Assembly: GCA_963778385.1 (NCBI GenBank)
Contig: CAVZUA010000009.1
Span: 286,960 to 350,959, forward strand
Length of the DNA stretch: 64,000 nt
Direction of reading: 5' to 3'
Source: DATARH01 sp963778385
Lineage (GTDB): Bacteria > Pseudomonadota > Alphaproteobacteria > ATCC43930 > CGMCC-115725
Shown here: positions 15,947-25,169 of the stretch, one piece after another
Position numbering within the stretch: the first letter of the stretch is position 1
How the letters are laid out: every line of letters starts with the position of its first letter
Made by a program: the position numbers and the translations under genes
Notes under the pieces: generated by a model
Seen by the model: only the letters and a program-made list of their open reading frames with translations
Told to the model about the DNA's origin: nothing
Databases searched by the model: none

Positions 15947-16795
15947 ATGGGCAGCCTGTCGACCGACACCATCGCTTCGACCAGCGCCGCAGCGCCGCGC
16001 TGGTCGCTCGACAGCATCGACTGGTCGGCGTTGCGGCGCGATGCCGTCGCCGACAACGAGGCGCTGTTCTACCTGATCGCCGCCGCCTCGTTCGTCGAGG
16101 CGACGACGCATCTCTACACGCGAAATCTGATCGACTATTTCGCCGACGACGCCGAGATTACCGCGTGGTTGCAAGCGCACTGGCTGCCGGAGGAGTTGCA
16201 GCACGGCCGTGCGCTGCGGCGCTACGTCGAGCTTGCCTGGCCGGATTTCGACTGGGAGGAGGCCTATCAGCAATTCCGGCCGGCATTTGCGGCGCAATGC
16301 GCCGATGACGGCGTCGAGCCGACCCGGACGCGCGAAATGGCCTCGCGTTGCTGCGTCGAGATGGGCACCGCGGGCTATTACCGAACGCTGAGCCGGATGA
16401 CCGACGACCCGGTGCTAAGCCAGATCACGCAGCGCATCGCCGAGGACGAGGTCAGCCACTACAAGCATTTCTACCGCTACCTGAAGAAATACCAGCCGCG
16501 CGAGGGCCAGCGCCGTCCCGGCATCGCCCTCGCTTTATGGAACCGGCTGCGCATGACCGACGGCGCCGACAGCCAGATGGCGATGGGCTACATCTACCGC
16601 ACGCGCCATCCTGGCCAATCGTTCGACGCACGGCTCTACCGTCGGTTCCGCCGCGCCGCCCGCCCGCTGGTGCGGCCGCATTTTCCCTACCGCATGTGCG
16701 TGCAGATGCTGCTGAAGCCACTGCGGCTCGGCCGCAGGACCCACCGCGTCGCGTTGCCGGTGTTCGAAGCACTGGCCCGGCGGATGGTGCCTTAG
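15947..16795 (+). CDS. Ferritin-like di-iron protein, acyl-ACP desaturase-related
   Basis: The 282-residue helical protein has paired carboxylate/His motifs in the order LWLPEELQHGRAL-type (ExxH, near residue 85) and AEDEVSHYKHFYRYL (ExxH, near residue 165), as in ferritin-like fatty acid desaturases and their relatives. The earlier SFVEATTHLYTRNL supplies another glutamate. A role in lipid desaturation or oxygen-dependent hydroxylation is plausible but unproven. It is not co-transcribed with an obvious partner. Confidence 0.65.
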   Translation: MGSLSTDTIASTSAAAPRWSLDSIDWSALRRDAVADNEALFYLIAAASFVEATTHLYTRNLIDYFADDAEITAWLQAHWLPEELQHGRALRRYVELAWPDFDWEEAYQQFRPAFAAQCADDGVEPTRTREMASRCCVEMGTAGYYRTLSRMTDDPVLSQITQRIAEDEVSHYKHFYRYLKKYQPREGQRRPGIALALWNRLRMTDGADSQMAMGYIYRTRHPGQSFDARLYRRFRRAARPLVRPHFPYRMCVQMLLKPLRLGRRTHRVALPVFEALARRMVP

Positions 16796-16876
16796 CAGCG
16801 TCGGGCGGATCAGCAAACCGCCATCCGCTGCTTCCGTGTCGCTTTTGGAACCGAATTCGGCGAACGCCTTCACTCA

Positions 16877-16977
16877 TCGTCATGGCCGGGCTTGACCCAG
16901 CCATCCAGCGGACGGCAGCAACAGTTCGAATGGTCGAGACGTCAGTTGGATGCCCGGATCAAGTCCGGGCATGACGA
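16877..16977. repeat. Palindromic repeat, gccgggcttgacc type
   Basis: The arms tcgtcatggccgggcttgac and its imperfect complement gtccgggcatgacga enclose about 60 bases, fitting the dispersed family also seen at 9726-9796. It lies between the convergent ends of the ferritin-like and DUF1203 genes. Confidence 0.7.
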
Positions 16978-17010
16978 GCGGAGGGGCGGAGCACGCTGCG
17001 CTTTTCCGCG

Positions 17011-17487
17011 CTACTTCGTCTCGACCCGGTCGACGCGGGCGGCGTAGCAGCCGGGTGCGGCGTAATGGATGTGGAGATAGGCCGCGCGCGGGTCGGTGAA
17101 GAGGCGCTCGATCGCGGCATCGAGGTCGCCGCCGTCGATCAGTTCCCAGCCGACCATCATCGCCGCCTCGTCAAACGCGCGGACGGCGAGCGTGCGGCAG
17201 CGCAGCTGCGCGGGGATTTCGTCGATCGCATCGAAGCGCCGTTCCCCCTTGCGGACATAGACGGCAAAGCGCATGCCGTAGGGCGAGGCGACCGGGTGAT
17301 GCTCGTAATTGACCAGGATCAGCTCGTCCCCCGGCCGCGAATCGGTCAGGCTGATGCGGCAGGGATAGCCGGGCTGGCGATCGTCGGCGAAGCGCCGCAC
17401 CGCGCCGTGCGCGGCAAGTTCGGCGTCGGACATCGCAAAAAACGGCGTAAATTCCTCGGCTGGCAGACCGGTGATGCGAAAACTCAT
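17011..17487 (-). CDS. DUF1203 domain protein
   Basis: The 158-residue protein begins MSFRITGLPAEEFTPFFAMSD and contains RRFADDRQPGYPCRISLTD, the arrangement of DUF1203 proteins, which are widespread and uncharacterised. GAGGAGAACGGTC precedes the ATG at 17487. The central block GDELILVNYEHHPVASPYG may hold a ligand or metal site. It follows the phosphoribosyltransferase gene on the same strand. Confidence 0.75.
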   Translation of the reverse strand: MSFRITGLPAEEFTPFFAMSDAELAAHGAVRRFADDRQPGYPCRISLTDSRPGDELILVNYEHHPVASPYGMRFAVYVRKGERRFDAIDEIPAQLRCRTLAVRAFDEAAMMVGWELIDGGDLDAAIERLFTDPRAAYLHIHYAAPGCYAARVDRVETK

Positions 17488-17548
17488 GACCGTTCTCCTC
17501 GTGTTGATGCTCTCAACATGAGAAGTCCGGCGCCTGGCCTCTACCCGT

Positions 17549-18100
17549 TTATTGCCGTGTAATCGGGATGCCGGCAGCGAGGTTGCTGCCGGCGCGATAG
17601 CGCGCGACCGCGGCCGGCACCTCGCCGGTCCAGCCATCCTGATGCCAGGGAAAGACGATCCACAAATCCTGCGGATAGCGCTCGGCGCAGAGCAAGGGCA
17701 AGCCGTGCGCTTCGATCTTTCGCGCCCCATCCGCCTTGGCGTAGACCACGAGGAAATCGGCCCTGGGCAGCATGTCACGGATCGCCAGCGCAGTATCGCC
17801 GCTGTCGACCACGTCGTCGACGATCAGCAGACCGCCCCCGCCATCGCGATCATCGAGCGAACGGATGATCTCGATGCTCGATTTCTCGCGGCCGCGATAG
17901 CCCCTCAGCTCGATCTCGTCATAGGCGAGGCCGAGCCCATCGGCGACCCTGCCGGCCGGGTAGATGCCGCCATTGGCGACGCCGACCACCGCCCGCCAGC
18001 GGCCGCGATTCGGCGACATGCGGTCGACCAGCCCGGCGATGTCCCGGTCGAGCTTTTGCTTCGAGATAAGGATTTCCGGCCGAGCGGCGGCGCCCGCCAT
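17549..18100 (-). CDS. Phosphoribosyltransferase, xanthine/hypoxanthine type
   Basis: The 183-residue type I phosphoribosyltransferase has the PRPP-binding loop LLIVDDVVDSGDTAL and an N-terminal AVVGVANGGIYPAGRVA, the pattern of Gpt-like xanthine phosphoribosyltransferases used in purine salvage. Its ATG is one base past the polA stop codon on the same strand, so it is very likely translated from the polA message. Some members accept other purines, so the base specificity is open. Confidence 0.75.
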   Translation of the reverse strand: MAGAAARPEILISKQKLDRDIAGLVDRMSPNRGRWRAVVGVANGGIYPAGRVADGLGLAYDEIELRGYRGREKSSIEIIRSLDDRDGGGGLLIVDDVVDSGDTALAIRDMLPRADFLVVYAKADGARKIEAHGLPLLCAERYPQDLWIVFPWHQDGWTGEVPAAVARYRAGSNLAAGIPITRQ

Positions 18101-18101
18101 G

Positions 18102-20927
18102 CTAATGCGCGGCGTCCCAGGTTTTGGCCCAGCCGGTATCGACCACCAGCGGCACCGACAGCTCGCAGCGCGGCGCGCAGGCGCCTTCCATGACTTCCTT
18201 GACCAGCGCGGCGGTCGCCTGGATCTCGTCCTCGGGCGTCTCGAACAGCAGTTCGTCATGCACCTGGAGCAGCATCCGTGCCTTGAGGCCCCCCGCTTGC
18301 AGCGCGGCCGGTATGCGGCCCATCGCCCGCTTGATGATGTCGGCGGCGGAACCTTGCAGCGGCGCATTGATCGCCTGGCGCTCGGCCCCCATGCGCCGCG
18401 CCGGGTTGGCGTCGCGGATGCCGGGGATAAAGCATTTGCGGCCAAAGATCGTCTCGACATAGCCGGCGGTGCGGCATTCGGCCTTGATCCGCTCCATATA
18501 GGCGCGGATGCCGGGGAAGCGCTCGAAATAGAGGTCGATATAGGCTTTCGCCTCGGCCTGCGGCACGCCGATCTGGTTGCCGAGCCCGAACGCGCTGATC
18601 CCATAGAGGATGCCGAAATTGATCGCCTTGGCACGGCGGCGAATGAGTGGCGTCATCTCGTCGAGCGGCACGTTGAAGACTTCGCTCGCCGTCGCCGCAT
18701 GGATGTCATGGCCGGCGAGGAAGGCGTCCTTCAAAGCCGCGATGTCGGCGACATGCGCCGCGAGGCGCAGCTCGATCTGGCTGTAATCGGCGGATAACAG
18801 CACGGACCCCGGTTCGGCGACAAAGGCCGCACGGATCTTGCGGCCTTCCTCGGTGCGCACCGGGATATTCTGCAAATTTGGATCGTTCGACGAAAAGCGG
18901 CCGGTCGCCGCGACAGTGAGCGCGTAGGTGGTGTGGACGCGCTGATCCTCGGGGTCGATTTCGTCGACCAGCGCATCGGCGTAAGTCGATTTGAGCTTGG
19001 TCAGCTGGCGCCATTCGAGCACCCGCGCGGGCACCGGATGCAGCGGCTGCAGCTGTTCGAGGATCGAGGCGTCGGTGCCATAGGCGCCGGTCTTGCCCTT
19101 CTTGCCGCCGGGGAGCTGCAGCTTGTCGAACAGCACATCGCCGAGCTGTTTCGGCGAGCCGATGTTGAACTCGTTGCCGACGTCGCGATAGATCGCCGTC
19201 TCGATCTCGGCGATACGGCGGGCGAAATCGGTCGACAGCTCGCCAAGCGCGCCGCGATCGACCTTGATCCCGGCATGCTCCATCGCGGCTACCGTGGGCA
19301 CCAGCGGCCGCTCGACGGTCTCGTAGAAGGCGGTCATGCGCTCGGCGACGAGGCGTGCCCTCAAGACCGCGTGCAGGCGCAGCGCCGCGTCAGCGCGCTC
19401 GGCGGTGAAGTCGCGCGCCGTCTCGGGGGCAACCTCGGCAAACGGGATAAGGCTTTTGCCGCTGCCGACCAGCTCCTTCATCGGCTTCAGATTGCGTCCG
19501 GCGGCGCGGCTCAGCAGGTCCTCGATCTCGTGGCTGAACTGCCCGCCGTCGAGCACGTAGGACATCAGCATCGTGCAGTCGTAGGGCGCGACCCGGATGC
19601 CGTGGCGCAGCAGCAGCTTTGCCGCACCCTTCATGTCGTGGCCGATCTTCAGCGTGCCGCGGTCTTCGAGCAGCGGCTTCAACCGCGCCAGCACCTCGTT
19701 CGCCGGCAGCGCGTTCGACCCCGGCGCGGCGAGGTCGAGACTGCCCTGCCCGCTCCCCGCCCGCTGGGTCAGCGGCACATAAGCCGCGAGCCCCGGTCCC
19801 AGCGCCAGCGCGATCCCGGCCAGCCCCGGCGCCGGGTGGACCGCCACCGCGCCGGCTTCGGTCGCCGCCTCGATCCAGTGGTCGAGGGCGTCAAGCGTGT
19901 CGATCAGCGCATATTTTACCGTCTCGACGAAGGGCGCGATCTCCGGAACGACCGGCTCGCTGACCGCCACCTCGACCGTTGCCGGTTGCGCGGCCTCCAG
20001 CTTTTGCGCCATGCGCGTGCCGAGCGTGCGGAATTCCATCTGCCGCAGCCACGGCAGCAATACGTTCGGGTCGATCGGCTTGACGGCGAGGTCGGTCAGC
20101 GGGCAGGGCAGCGGCACGCGGTCGTCGAGCTTGACCAGTTCGCGTGACAATCGTGCCTTGGCGGCATGCTCAATGAGCGACTCGCGTCGCTTCGGCTGCT
20201 TGATCTCCGGCGCGTGCTCGAGCAGGTTTTCGAGATCGCCATAGATGTTGATCAGCTCGGCCGCGGTCTTGACGCCGATGCCCGGCACGCCGGGCACATT
20301 GTCGACGCTGTCGCCGCACAGCGCCTGCACCTCGATCACCTTGTCCGGGCCGACGCCAAACCGCTCGCGCACCTCGGCGTCGCCGATCGGCCGGTTCTTG
20401 ATCGGATCGAGCATCGTCACCCGCTCGCGCACGAGCTGCATCATGTCCTTGTCGGACGAGACGATGGTGACGATGGCGCCGGCCTCGTCGGCCTCGCGCG
20501 CATAGGTCGCGATCAGGTCGTCGGCCTCGTAATTCTCCGCCTCGATACTGCAGACGCTAAAGGCGCGGGTCGCGTCGCGCACCAGCTTGAATTGCGGTTT
20601 CAGATCGTCCGGCGGCTCGCTGCGGTTGGCCTTGTAGAGGTCGTAGATCTGGTTGCGGAACGAGCTGCCGGAATGGTCGAAGATGACGGCGATGTGGTCG
20701 GCATCGGTCTCGGCCAGCAGCTTGGCGAGCATGTTCGAAAAGCCGAGCACCGCAGAAGTCGGCGTGCCGTCGGAGCGGCTGAGCGGCGGCAGCGCGTGAT
20801 AGGCGCGGAAAATATAGCCCGAGCCGTCGACCAGATAGACGTGGCGCGGAGTCAGCGTCGAGCCGTCGCGGCCAAGCGCCGGGCGGTGTTCGTCGGCAGG
20901 GGCTGCGGCGGGGGCAAGATCGTTCAT
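18102..20927 (-). CDS. polA: DNA polymerase I
   Basis: The 941-residue protein has a complete 5'-nuclease domain (VYLVDGSGYIFRAYHALPPL at residue 30, the acidic cluster EAENYEADDLIA near 130, GDSVDNVPGVPGIGVKTAAEL near 205). The polymerase domain carries motif A LLSADYSQIELRLAAH, motif B RRRAKAINFGILYG and motif C LLQVHDELLFE. The middle proofreading domain (about 335-530) is present in length. However, the residues aligning with E. coli D355/E357 read VHPAPG, D424 aligns with Ala in HDMKGAAKLL, and the YxxxD motif reads FTAER. Replication gap filling should be intact while 3'-5' exonuclease activity looks lost. Confidence 0.95.
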   Translation of the reverse strand: MNDLAPAAAPADEHRPALGRDGSTLTPRHVYLVDGSGYIFRAYHALPPLSRSDGTPTSAVLGFSNMLAKLLAETDADHIAVIFDHSGSSFRNQIYDLYKANRSEPPDDLKPQFKLVRDATRAFSVCSIEAENYEADDLIATYAREADEAGAIVTIVSSDKDMMQLVRERVTMLDPIKNRPIGDAEVRERFGVGPDKVIEVQALCGDSVDNVPGVPGIGVKTAAELINIYGDLENLLEHAPEIKQPKRRESLIEHAAKARLSRELVKLDDRVPLPCPLTDLAVKPIDPNVLLPWLRQMEFRTLGTRMAQKLEAAQPATVEVAVSEPVVPEIAPFVETVKYALIDTLDALDHWIEAATEAGAVAVHPAPGLAGIALALGPGLAAYVPLTQRAGSGQGSLDLAAPGSNALPANEVLARLKPLLEDRGTLKIGHDMKGAAKLLLRHGIRVAPYDCTMLMSYVLDGGQFSHEIEDLLSRAAGRNLKPMKELVGSGKSLIPFAEVAPETARDFTAERADAALRLHAVLRARLVAERMTAFYETVERPLVPTVAAMEHAGIKVDRGALGELSTDFARRIAEIETAIYRDVGNEFNIGSPKQLGDVLFDKLQLPGGKKGKTGAYGTDASILEQLQPLHPVPARVLEWRQLTKLKSTYADALVDEIDPEDQRVHTTYALTVAATGRFSSNDPNLQNIPVRTEEGRKIRAAFVAEPGSVLLSADYSQIELRLAAHVADIAALKDAFLAGHDIHAATASEVFNVPLDEMTPLIRRRAKAINFGILYGISAFGLGNQIGVPQAEAKAYIDLYFERFPGIRAYMERIKAECRTAGYVETIFGRKCFIPGIRDANPARRMGAERQAINAPLQGSAADIIKRAMGRIPAALQAGGLKARMLLQVHDELLFETPEDEIQATAALVKEVMEGACAPRCELSVPLVVDTGWAKTWDAAH

Positions 20928-20948
20928 GCGCGCGGGTCCTTTGGCCGG

Positions 20949-21212
20949 CTAGGGCTGGCGGGGCGGCGGCCGGTCCTCGTCGCGCGCCGCGTCGGGACCG
21001 TGCGCGCCGGGCGTCGCAACGCTCGAATAACCCGCCTCGCCGGCGCCGGGACGGGCGACGCGGCGGTTGACGAACAGCCGCGAGCAATAGGGGCATTCCA
21101 CCTGGCCCGAGGGCGCCAGGTTGAGGAAGACGCGGGGATGGCCGAGAGCACCGCCATTGCCATTGCACGCGGTGACCATTGCGTCGATCTCGACGGTTTC
21201 AAACGGAACCAT
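20949..21212 (-). CDS. Zinc-finger protein of the NDUFS6/zf-CHCC type
   Basis: The 87-residue protein has the pattern VTACNGNGGALGHPRVFLNL followed by VECPYCSRLFV, giving the Cys...His...CxxC zinc ligands of this family. It is related to the NDUFS6 subunit of mitochondrial complex I. The ATG at 21212 is preferred to an upstream TTG because the family starts with a short (V)PFETVE leader. The Pro/Arg-rich tail after residue 60 is longer than usual. It lies 21 bases upstream of polA and on the same strand. Confidence 0.75.
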   Translation of the reverse strand: MVPFETVEIDAMVTACNGNGGALGHPRVFLNLAPSGQVECPYCSRLFVNRRVARPGAGEAGYSSVATPGAHGPDAARDEDRPPPRQP

Positions 21213-21331
21213 GCACACATCCAAATGTGTCGGAGGTCAGGGATTTGCGAGGCCGAAAACCCACGTGTCGGGCGCCGGCCAATTGACCGCTCGGTTGGCG
21301 CGATGATACCCGTTGCGCACAGGGAGTTTCA

Positions 21332-22429
21332 ATGATCGGGTCTAGCGGTTTTCGCGGCCGGACGCGTTTCGCATCTTTGTGTCGTCGCGCCCTCTTTGGT
21401 GCCGCCCTTGCCTGGCTTGCCGGCTGCGCGCCGGGTCCCGCCGACGAGACTCCCGGAATGCAGCTCGCGGCGGCCCAAACGCTGCCGGTGCGCCTGCCGC
21501 CCCATCCAGTCCTCACCGACGCCGCTCTTGTCACGACCGACGCCCAGACGCTGCCGCTGCGCAAATGGCTGCCGCCGGGCGAACCGCAGGCGGTGATCCT
21601 CGCGCTGCACGGCTTCAACGATTACAGCAAGGCGTTCAACGCGCCGGCCAAGGAGTGGCTGAAACACGGCATCGCCACCTACGCCTATGACCAGCGGGGC
21701 TTCGGCGGCGCGCCGGGCCGCGGGCTGTGGCCGGGCAGCGCGGCGCTGGCGACGGATGCGGTAACTGCCGCCAACCTGCTGCGCGGGAAGTACCCGCACA
21801 CGCCGCTCTATCTGCTCGGCGAAAGCATGGGCGGCGCGGTGGCGGTCGCCGCCGCCACCGGCGAGGCCGGCATCCGGCCGGCGGTCGACGGCGTGATCCT
21901 GTCGGCGCCGGCGGTGTGGACGCGGGAGTCGATGCAGTTCCTGCCGAAATTGGCGCTATGGGCGGGGGTGCGGATGTTTCCGGGCGCGGTATTTACCGGT
22001 GAGAGCCTGCACATTCTCGCCTCTGACAACATCCCGATGCTGATCGCGCTCGGCAGGGACCCCGTGGTGATCAAAGGCGCGCGGGTTGACGCGATATACG
22101 GGCTCGTCGATCTGATGGACCACACGATCGAGGCAGCGCCGCGCCTCACCGCGCCGCTGCTGTTGATGTATGGCGCGCATGACGCGGTGATCCCGGCCGA
22201 CCCGGTCCGCGCTTTCGCCACGGCGCTGCCGCCCGACGCCGCATCGCGCCAACGGCTGGCGTACTACAAAAATGGCTACCACATGCTGCTGCGCGACCTC
22301 GAAGGCAAGACCGTCGCCAACGACGTCGCGAGCTGGGTGCTGAACCGCGCGGCGCCACTGCCCTCGCATGCCGATACCGCCGCCTCCGAGCACCCCTGGC
22401 CGCCGATGGCCCTGGCCGCGGGCGGGTAG
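21332..22429 (+). CDS. Alpha/beta hydrolase lipoprotein, monoglyceride lipase-like
   Basis: The 365-residue hydrolase has a signal peptide with a lipobox LAGC (Cys about residue 32), so it is probably membrane-anchored. The serine-hydrolase nucleophile elbow GESMGG, the oxyanion motif ALHGFNDYSKAF, an Asp near YGAHDAVIPADP and a His near KNGYHMLL make up the catalytic set. This matches lysophospholipase/monoacylglycerol lipases (Hydrolase_4). It stands alone on the plus strand just before tRNA-Arg. Confidence 0.82.
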   Translation: MIGSSGFRGRTRFASLCRRALFGAALAWLAGCAPGPADETPGMQLAAAQTLPVRLPPHPVLTDAALVTTDAQTLPLRKWLPPGEPQAVILALHGFNDYSKAFNAPAKEWLKHGIATYAYDQRGFGGAPGRGLWPGSAALATDAVTAANLLRGKYPHTPLYLLGESMGGAVAVAAATGEAGIRPAVDGVILSAPAVWTRESMQFLPKLALWAGVRMFPGAVFTGESLHILASDNIPMLIALGRDPVVIKGARVDAIYGLVDLMDHTIEAAPRLTAPLLLMYGAHDAVIPADPVRAFATALPPDAASRQRLAYYKNGYHMLLRDLEGKTVANDVASWVLNRAAPLPSHADTAASEHPWPPMALAAGG

Positions 22430-22445
22430 CTGCATTGGCGTTCTT

Positions 22446-22500
22446 GCGTCCTTCGAGACGCGACCTGAGGAGCCCGCATGGCGGGCGTCTCGAAGGACGC
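22446..22500. repeat. Short inverted repeat gcgtccttcgagacgc
   Basis: A perfect 16-base arm at 22446-22461 is complemented by gcgtctcgaaggacgc at 22485-22500, with a loop of about 23 bases. It is placed 3' of the lipase gene and could work as an RNA 3'-end structure. No T-run follows. Confidence 0.7.
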
Positions 22501-22567
22501 GCCGAGGCCAAGTAACGGCAATCGCCTTGCGCGGCGCGCGGCTTGGCGGTAATCAGCGGATCAGTGC

Positions 22568-22644
<77 letters not shown>

Positions 22645-22666
22645 GCCTCTTCGACGCCTGCAGGCG

Positions 22667-23632
22667 GTGCCGCGCGTGTACAGCTATCTGATCAGGCGTC
22701 TGGCGTTCGGGATGGTGACCGTGGTCGCCGTCTCGATCATCGTCTTTGTGATCCTGCGCATCCTGCCCGGCGACCCGCTGGTCGCGATCTTCGGCATGGA
22801 GGGCTTCACCAAGCTGAGCGCCGCCGATCGGGCCAGCTATATGACGCAGCTCGGGCTGAGCGATCCGCTGCCGGTGCAATACCTGCACTGGTTGAAGGAT
22901 ATCGTCAGCGGCAATCTCGGCCATTCGTTCTTCCGCGCCGAGAGCGTCGGCGACATGATCTCGCGCCGCGGCCCGCTGACCGCGGAGATCGCGGTCGTCT
23001 CGGTGGCGGTGTCGTGGCTGGTCGGCGTGCCGGTGGCGGTGGTCAGCGCGCTCAAGCCGAACAGCATCGGCGACAATGTCTCGCGCTTTCTGTCGATCCT
23101 GTTTCTGGCGATCCCCGGATTCTGGCTGGGGATGCTGATCGTACTGGGCTTGCTGTTCGTTTTCGGCTACCGCGCGCCGCTGGCCGGGGCCGGGCTATTG
23201 AGCGATCCGGTGGCCAATTTGCAGATTATCGTCGGGCCGGCGATCGTCCTGGGACTGGGGCAGGCGGCCTATATCGCGCGGATGGCGCGCTCCAGCCTGC
23301 TCGAAGTGATCCGCGAGGACTACGTGCGCACGGCGCGCGCCAAGGGATTGGGCGGGCGGCCGGTGATCCGGCTGCACGCGCTGCCCAACGCGCTGCTGCC
23401 GGTGATTACGCTGTCGGGAATCCTGCTCGGCTTTGTGCTGGCGGGGTCGATCCCCGTCGAGCGGGCGTTCGGTACGCCGGGCCTCGGCTACTCGATGTTC
23501 ACCGCGGTCGCCGAGCGCGATATTTTTGTAATGCAGAACCTGGTGTTCCTGTATTCAGTGGTGTTCGTGCTGCTCAATATCGGGATCGACCTGCTGATCG
23601 CCTGGCTCGACCCGCGGATCCGCTTCCAATGA
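22667..23632 (+). CDS. Dipeptide/oligopeptide ABC transporter permease (DppB/OppB-like)
   Basis: The 321-residue inner-membrane protein starts YSYLIRRLAFGMVTVVAVSI, the classic DppB N-terminus, and includes the domain-coupling segment REDYVRTARAKGLGGRPVI with the EAA-type glycine. It ends in DLLIAWLDPRIRFQ, as is usual. The start is a GTG at 22667 or 22676; neither has a strong ribosome site. It overlaps the next permease by four bases (ATGA). Confidence 0.9.
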   Translation: MPRVYSYLIRRLAFGMVTVVAVSIIVFVILRILPGDPLVAIFGMEGFTKLSAADRASYMTQLGLSDPLPVQYLHWLKDIVSGNLGHSFFRAESVGDMISRRGPLTAEIAVVSVAVSWLVGVPVAVVSALKPNSIGDNVSRFLSILFLAIPGFWLGMLIVLGLLFVFGYRAPLAGAGLLSDPVANLQIIVGPAIVLGLGQAAYIARMARSSLLEVIREDYVRTARAKGLGGRPVIRLHALPNALLPVITLSGILLGFVLAGSIPVERAFGTPGLGYSMFTAVAERDIFVMQNLVFLYSVVFVLLNIGIDLLIAWLDPRIRFQ

Positions 23633-24534
23633 CCACCATCGCGCTCGATCCCGGCGCTGCCGTCAAACCAAGCCGCCTGCGGCGGGCTGGTCGCGTGCTC
23701 GGCCGCTTCGCGCGGCGCTCGCCGATGTCGGCGTTTTGGGGCGTCATCGCCGCGGCGATCCTCGCGATGACGATCCTCGCGCCGGTGATCGCGCCCTACG
23801 AGCCGATCAAGTCCGATTTCCGCGCGATGTCGAAGCCGCCGAACGAGCGGCATGTCTTCGGCACCGACCAGCTCGGCCGCGACGTGCTGAGCCGAGTGAT
23901 CTACGGCGCCCGCGCCTCGCTGACGGTGGCTTTGGGCTCGGTGCTGTTCGGCACGACCTTCGGCGCGTTTTGGGGATTGGCAAGCGGCTATCTCGGCGGC
24001 CGGTTCGATCTCGTCAGCCAACGGATCATCGAATTCTTGCAGTCTTTCCCCGATTTGATCTTGGCGATGGCGATCGCGATGGCGCTCGGCGCCGGGTTCG
24101 GCACGGTCATCGTGGCGATCGCGATCACCCGAATACCGTTCGGCGGCCGGGTGATCCGCGCCGTCGTGCTGTCGTTGAAGGAACTGTCGTATGTCGAGGC
24201 GGCGCGAGGCCTCGGTGCCTCGCGGCTGCGCGTCATGCTGCGCCACATCCTGCCGCAATGCGTCGCCCCGTATCTGATCCTGGCGACGACGCATCTCGGC
24301 GTGGCAATCATCATCGAGGCGGCGCTCGGCTTTCTCGGCGTCGGCATCCCGCCGCCGACCCCGACCTGGGGCAACATGCTCGCCGACTCGCTCAACGCCG
24401 GCCTGATACCGCCGTGGTGGCTGGTGCTGTTCCCCGGCGCGGCGATCACGCTGACCGTGCTGGCCTTCAACCTGCTGGGCGACGGCATCCGCGACGCGCT
24501 CGACCCGCGGCTGCGCGGCGCGGTGAAAGCTTAG
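23629..24534 (+). CDS. Dipeptide/oligopeptide ABC transporter permease (DppC/OppC-like)
   Basis: The 301-residue protein has six membrane segments, the motif HVFGTDQLGRDVLSRVIYGAR and the coupling motif YVEAARGLGASRLRVMLRHILPQ. The C-terminal DGIRDALDPRLRG is typical of DppC. Its stop overlaps the stop of the convergent frameshifted Uma2 gene. The binding protein and the two ATPases of the same system are further on, so the transporter is complete but on both strands. Confidence 0.9.
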   Translation: MTTIALDPGAAVKPSRLRRAGRVLGRFARRSPMSAFWGVIAAAILAMTILAPVIAPYEPIKSDFRAMSKPPNERHVFGTDQLGRDVLSRVIYGARASLTVALGSVLFGTTFGAFWGLASGYLGGRFDLVSQRIIEFLQSFPDLILAMAIAMALGAGFGTVIVAIAITRIPFGGRVIRAVVLSLKELSYVEAARGLGASRLRVMLRHILPQCVAPYLILATTHLGVAIIIEAALGFLGVGIPPPTPTWGNMLADSLNAGLIPPWWLVLFPGAAITLTVLAFNLLGDGIRDALDPRLRGAVKA

Positions 24535-25098
24535 GCTGCCAGCGCGATCCCATCGTAGAGATCGGTGAACGGCAGCTCGACCTCGACAGAGGACAGCGAG
24601 AGAATCGCGTCCTCGCCGCGGAGGATTTCGGTCAGCCATTGACCGCCGGCCCGGCGGTGCAGCTCGGCGTGGCGATCGTCGGAAGCGATCAGCAGGATTT
24701 CGTGCACGGTGTCGATCTGCCTGTAGGCCGGCAGTTTGACCCGGCGATCGTGCCGCTCCGTCCCGGGCGACAGGATTTCGACGATCAGGAACGGGTCCTT
24801 GATCGCCTGACGTCCCGGCTCATTGGACGCGCAGGTCGCAGCGATGTCGGCCTCAAAATACGTGTCCGCTCGACCGACCCGCACAACGCCGGCTTCGGTC
24901 TGCGCATTACAGGGGCGCCGGCGCGACAGTGCTGCGTCAATCTGCGCGCCAAGCCTCATCGAGAGAATGGCGGTGCGCCTCGGCCGGCGGCGCCATCGCC
25001 ATCGGGAAGCCGCCGATGAGCTCGTAATGCGTCTCCGTGCCGTCGTCCCAGCACAGAAACTCGTCCAACGTCATCGGCTTTACGGCTGACTCGGCCAC
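24531..25098 (-). pseudogene. Uma2-family endonuclease-like gene, frameshifted
   Basis: Two reading frames are needed. The N-terminal part from a GTG at 25098 reads PMTLDEFLCWDDGTETHYEL, then FPMAMAPPAEAHRHSL. The C-terminal part continues one base out of frame with MRLGAQIDAALSRRR, then PFLIVEILSPGTERHDRR and KLPAYRQIDTVHEIL. These are Uma2 (DUF820) features with a PD-(D/E)xK-like VEIL segment. The shift is one base near 24961. The family is often present in many copies and its biological role is unclear. Confidence 0.75.
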
Positions 25099-25169
25099 GG
25101 TTCCGACATCCAAATCCGGTCTGCCCGCATTCTAACACCCGTGGGCCTCGGACGCGATGCGGTGGACAA

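Noticed and set aside
9726..16977. CRISPR array
   Set aside because: The repeated palindromes are far apart and irregularly spaced, with no spacers or cas genes; they are dispersed intergenic elements.
20924..21220. Alternative 98-codon ORF over the zinc-finger gene
   Set aside because: Wrong frame: the 20949-21212 frame carries the conserved Cys/His zinc ligands.
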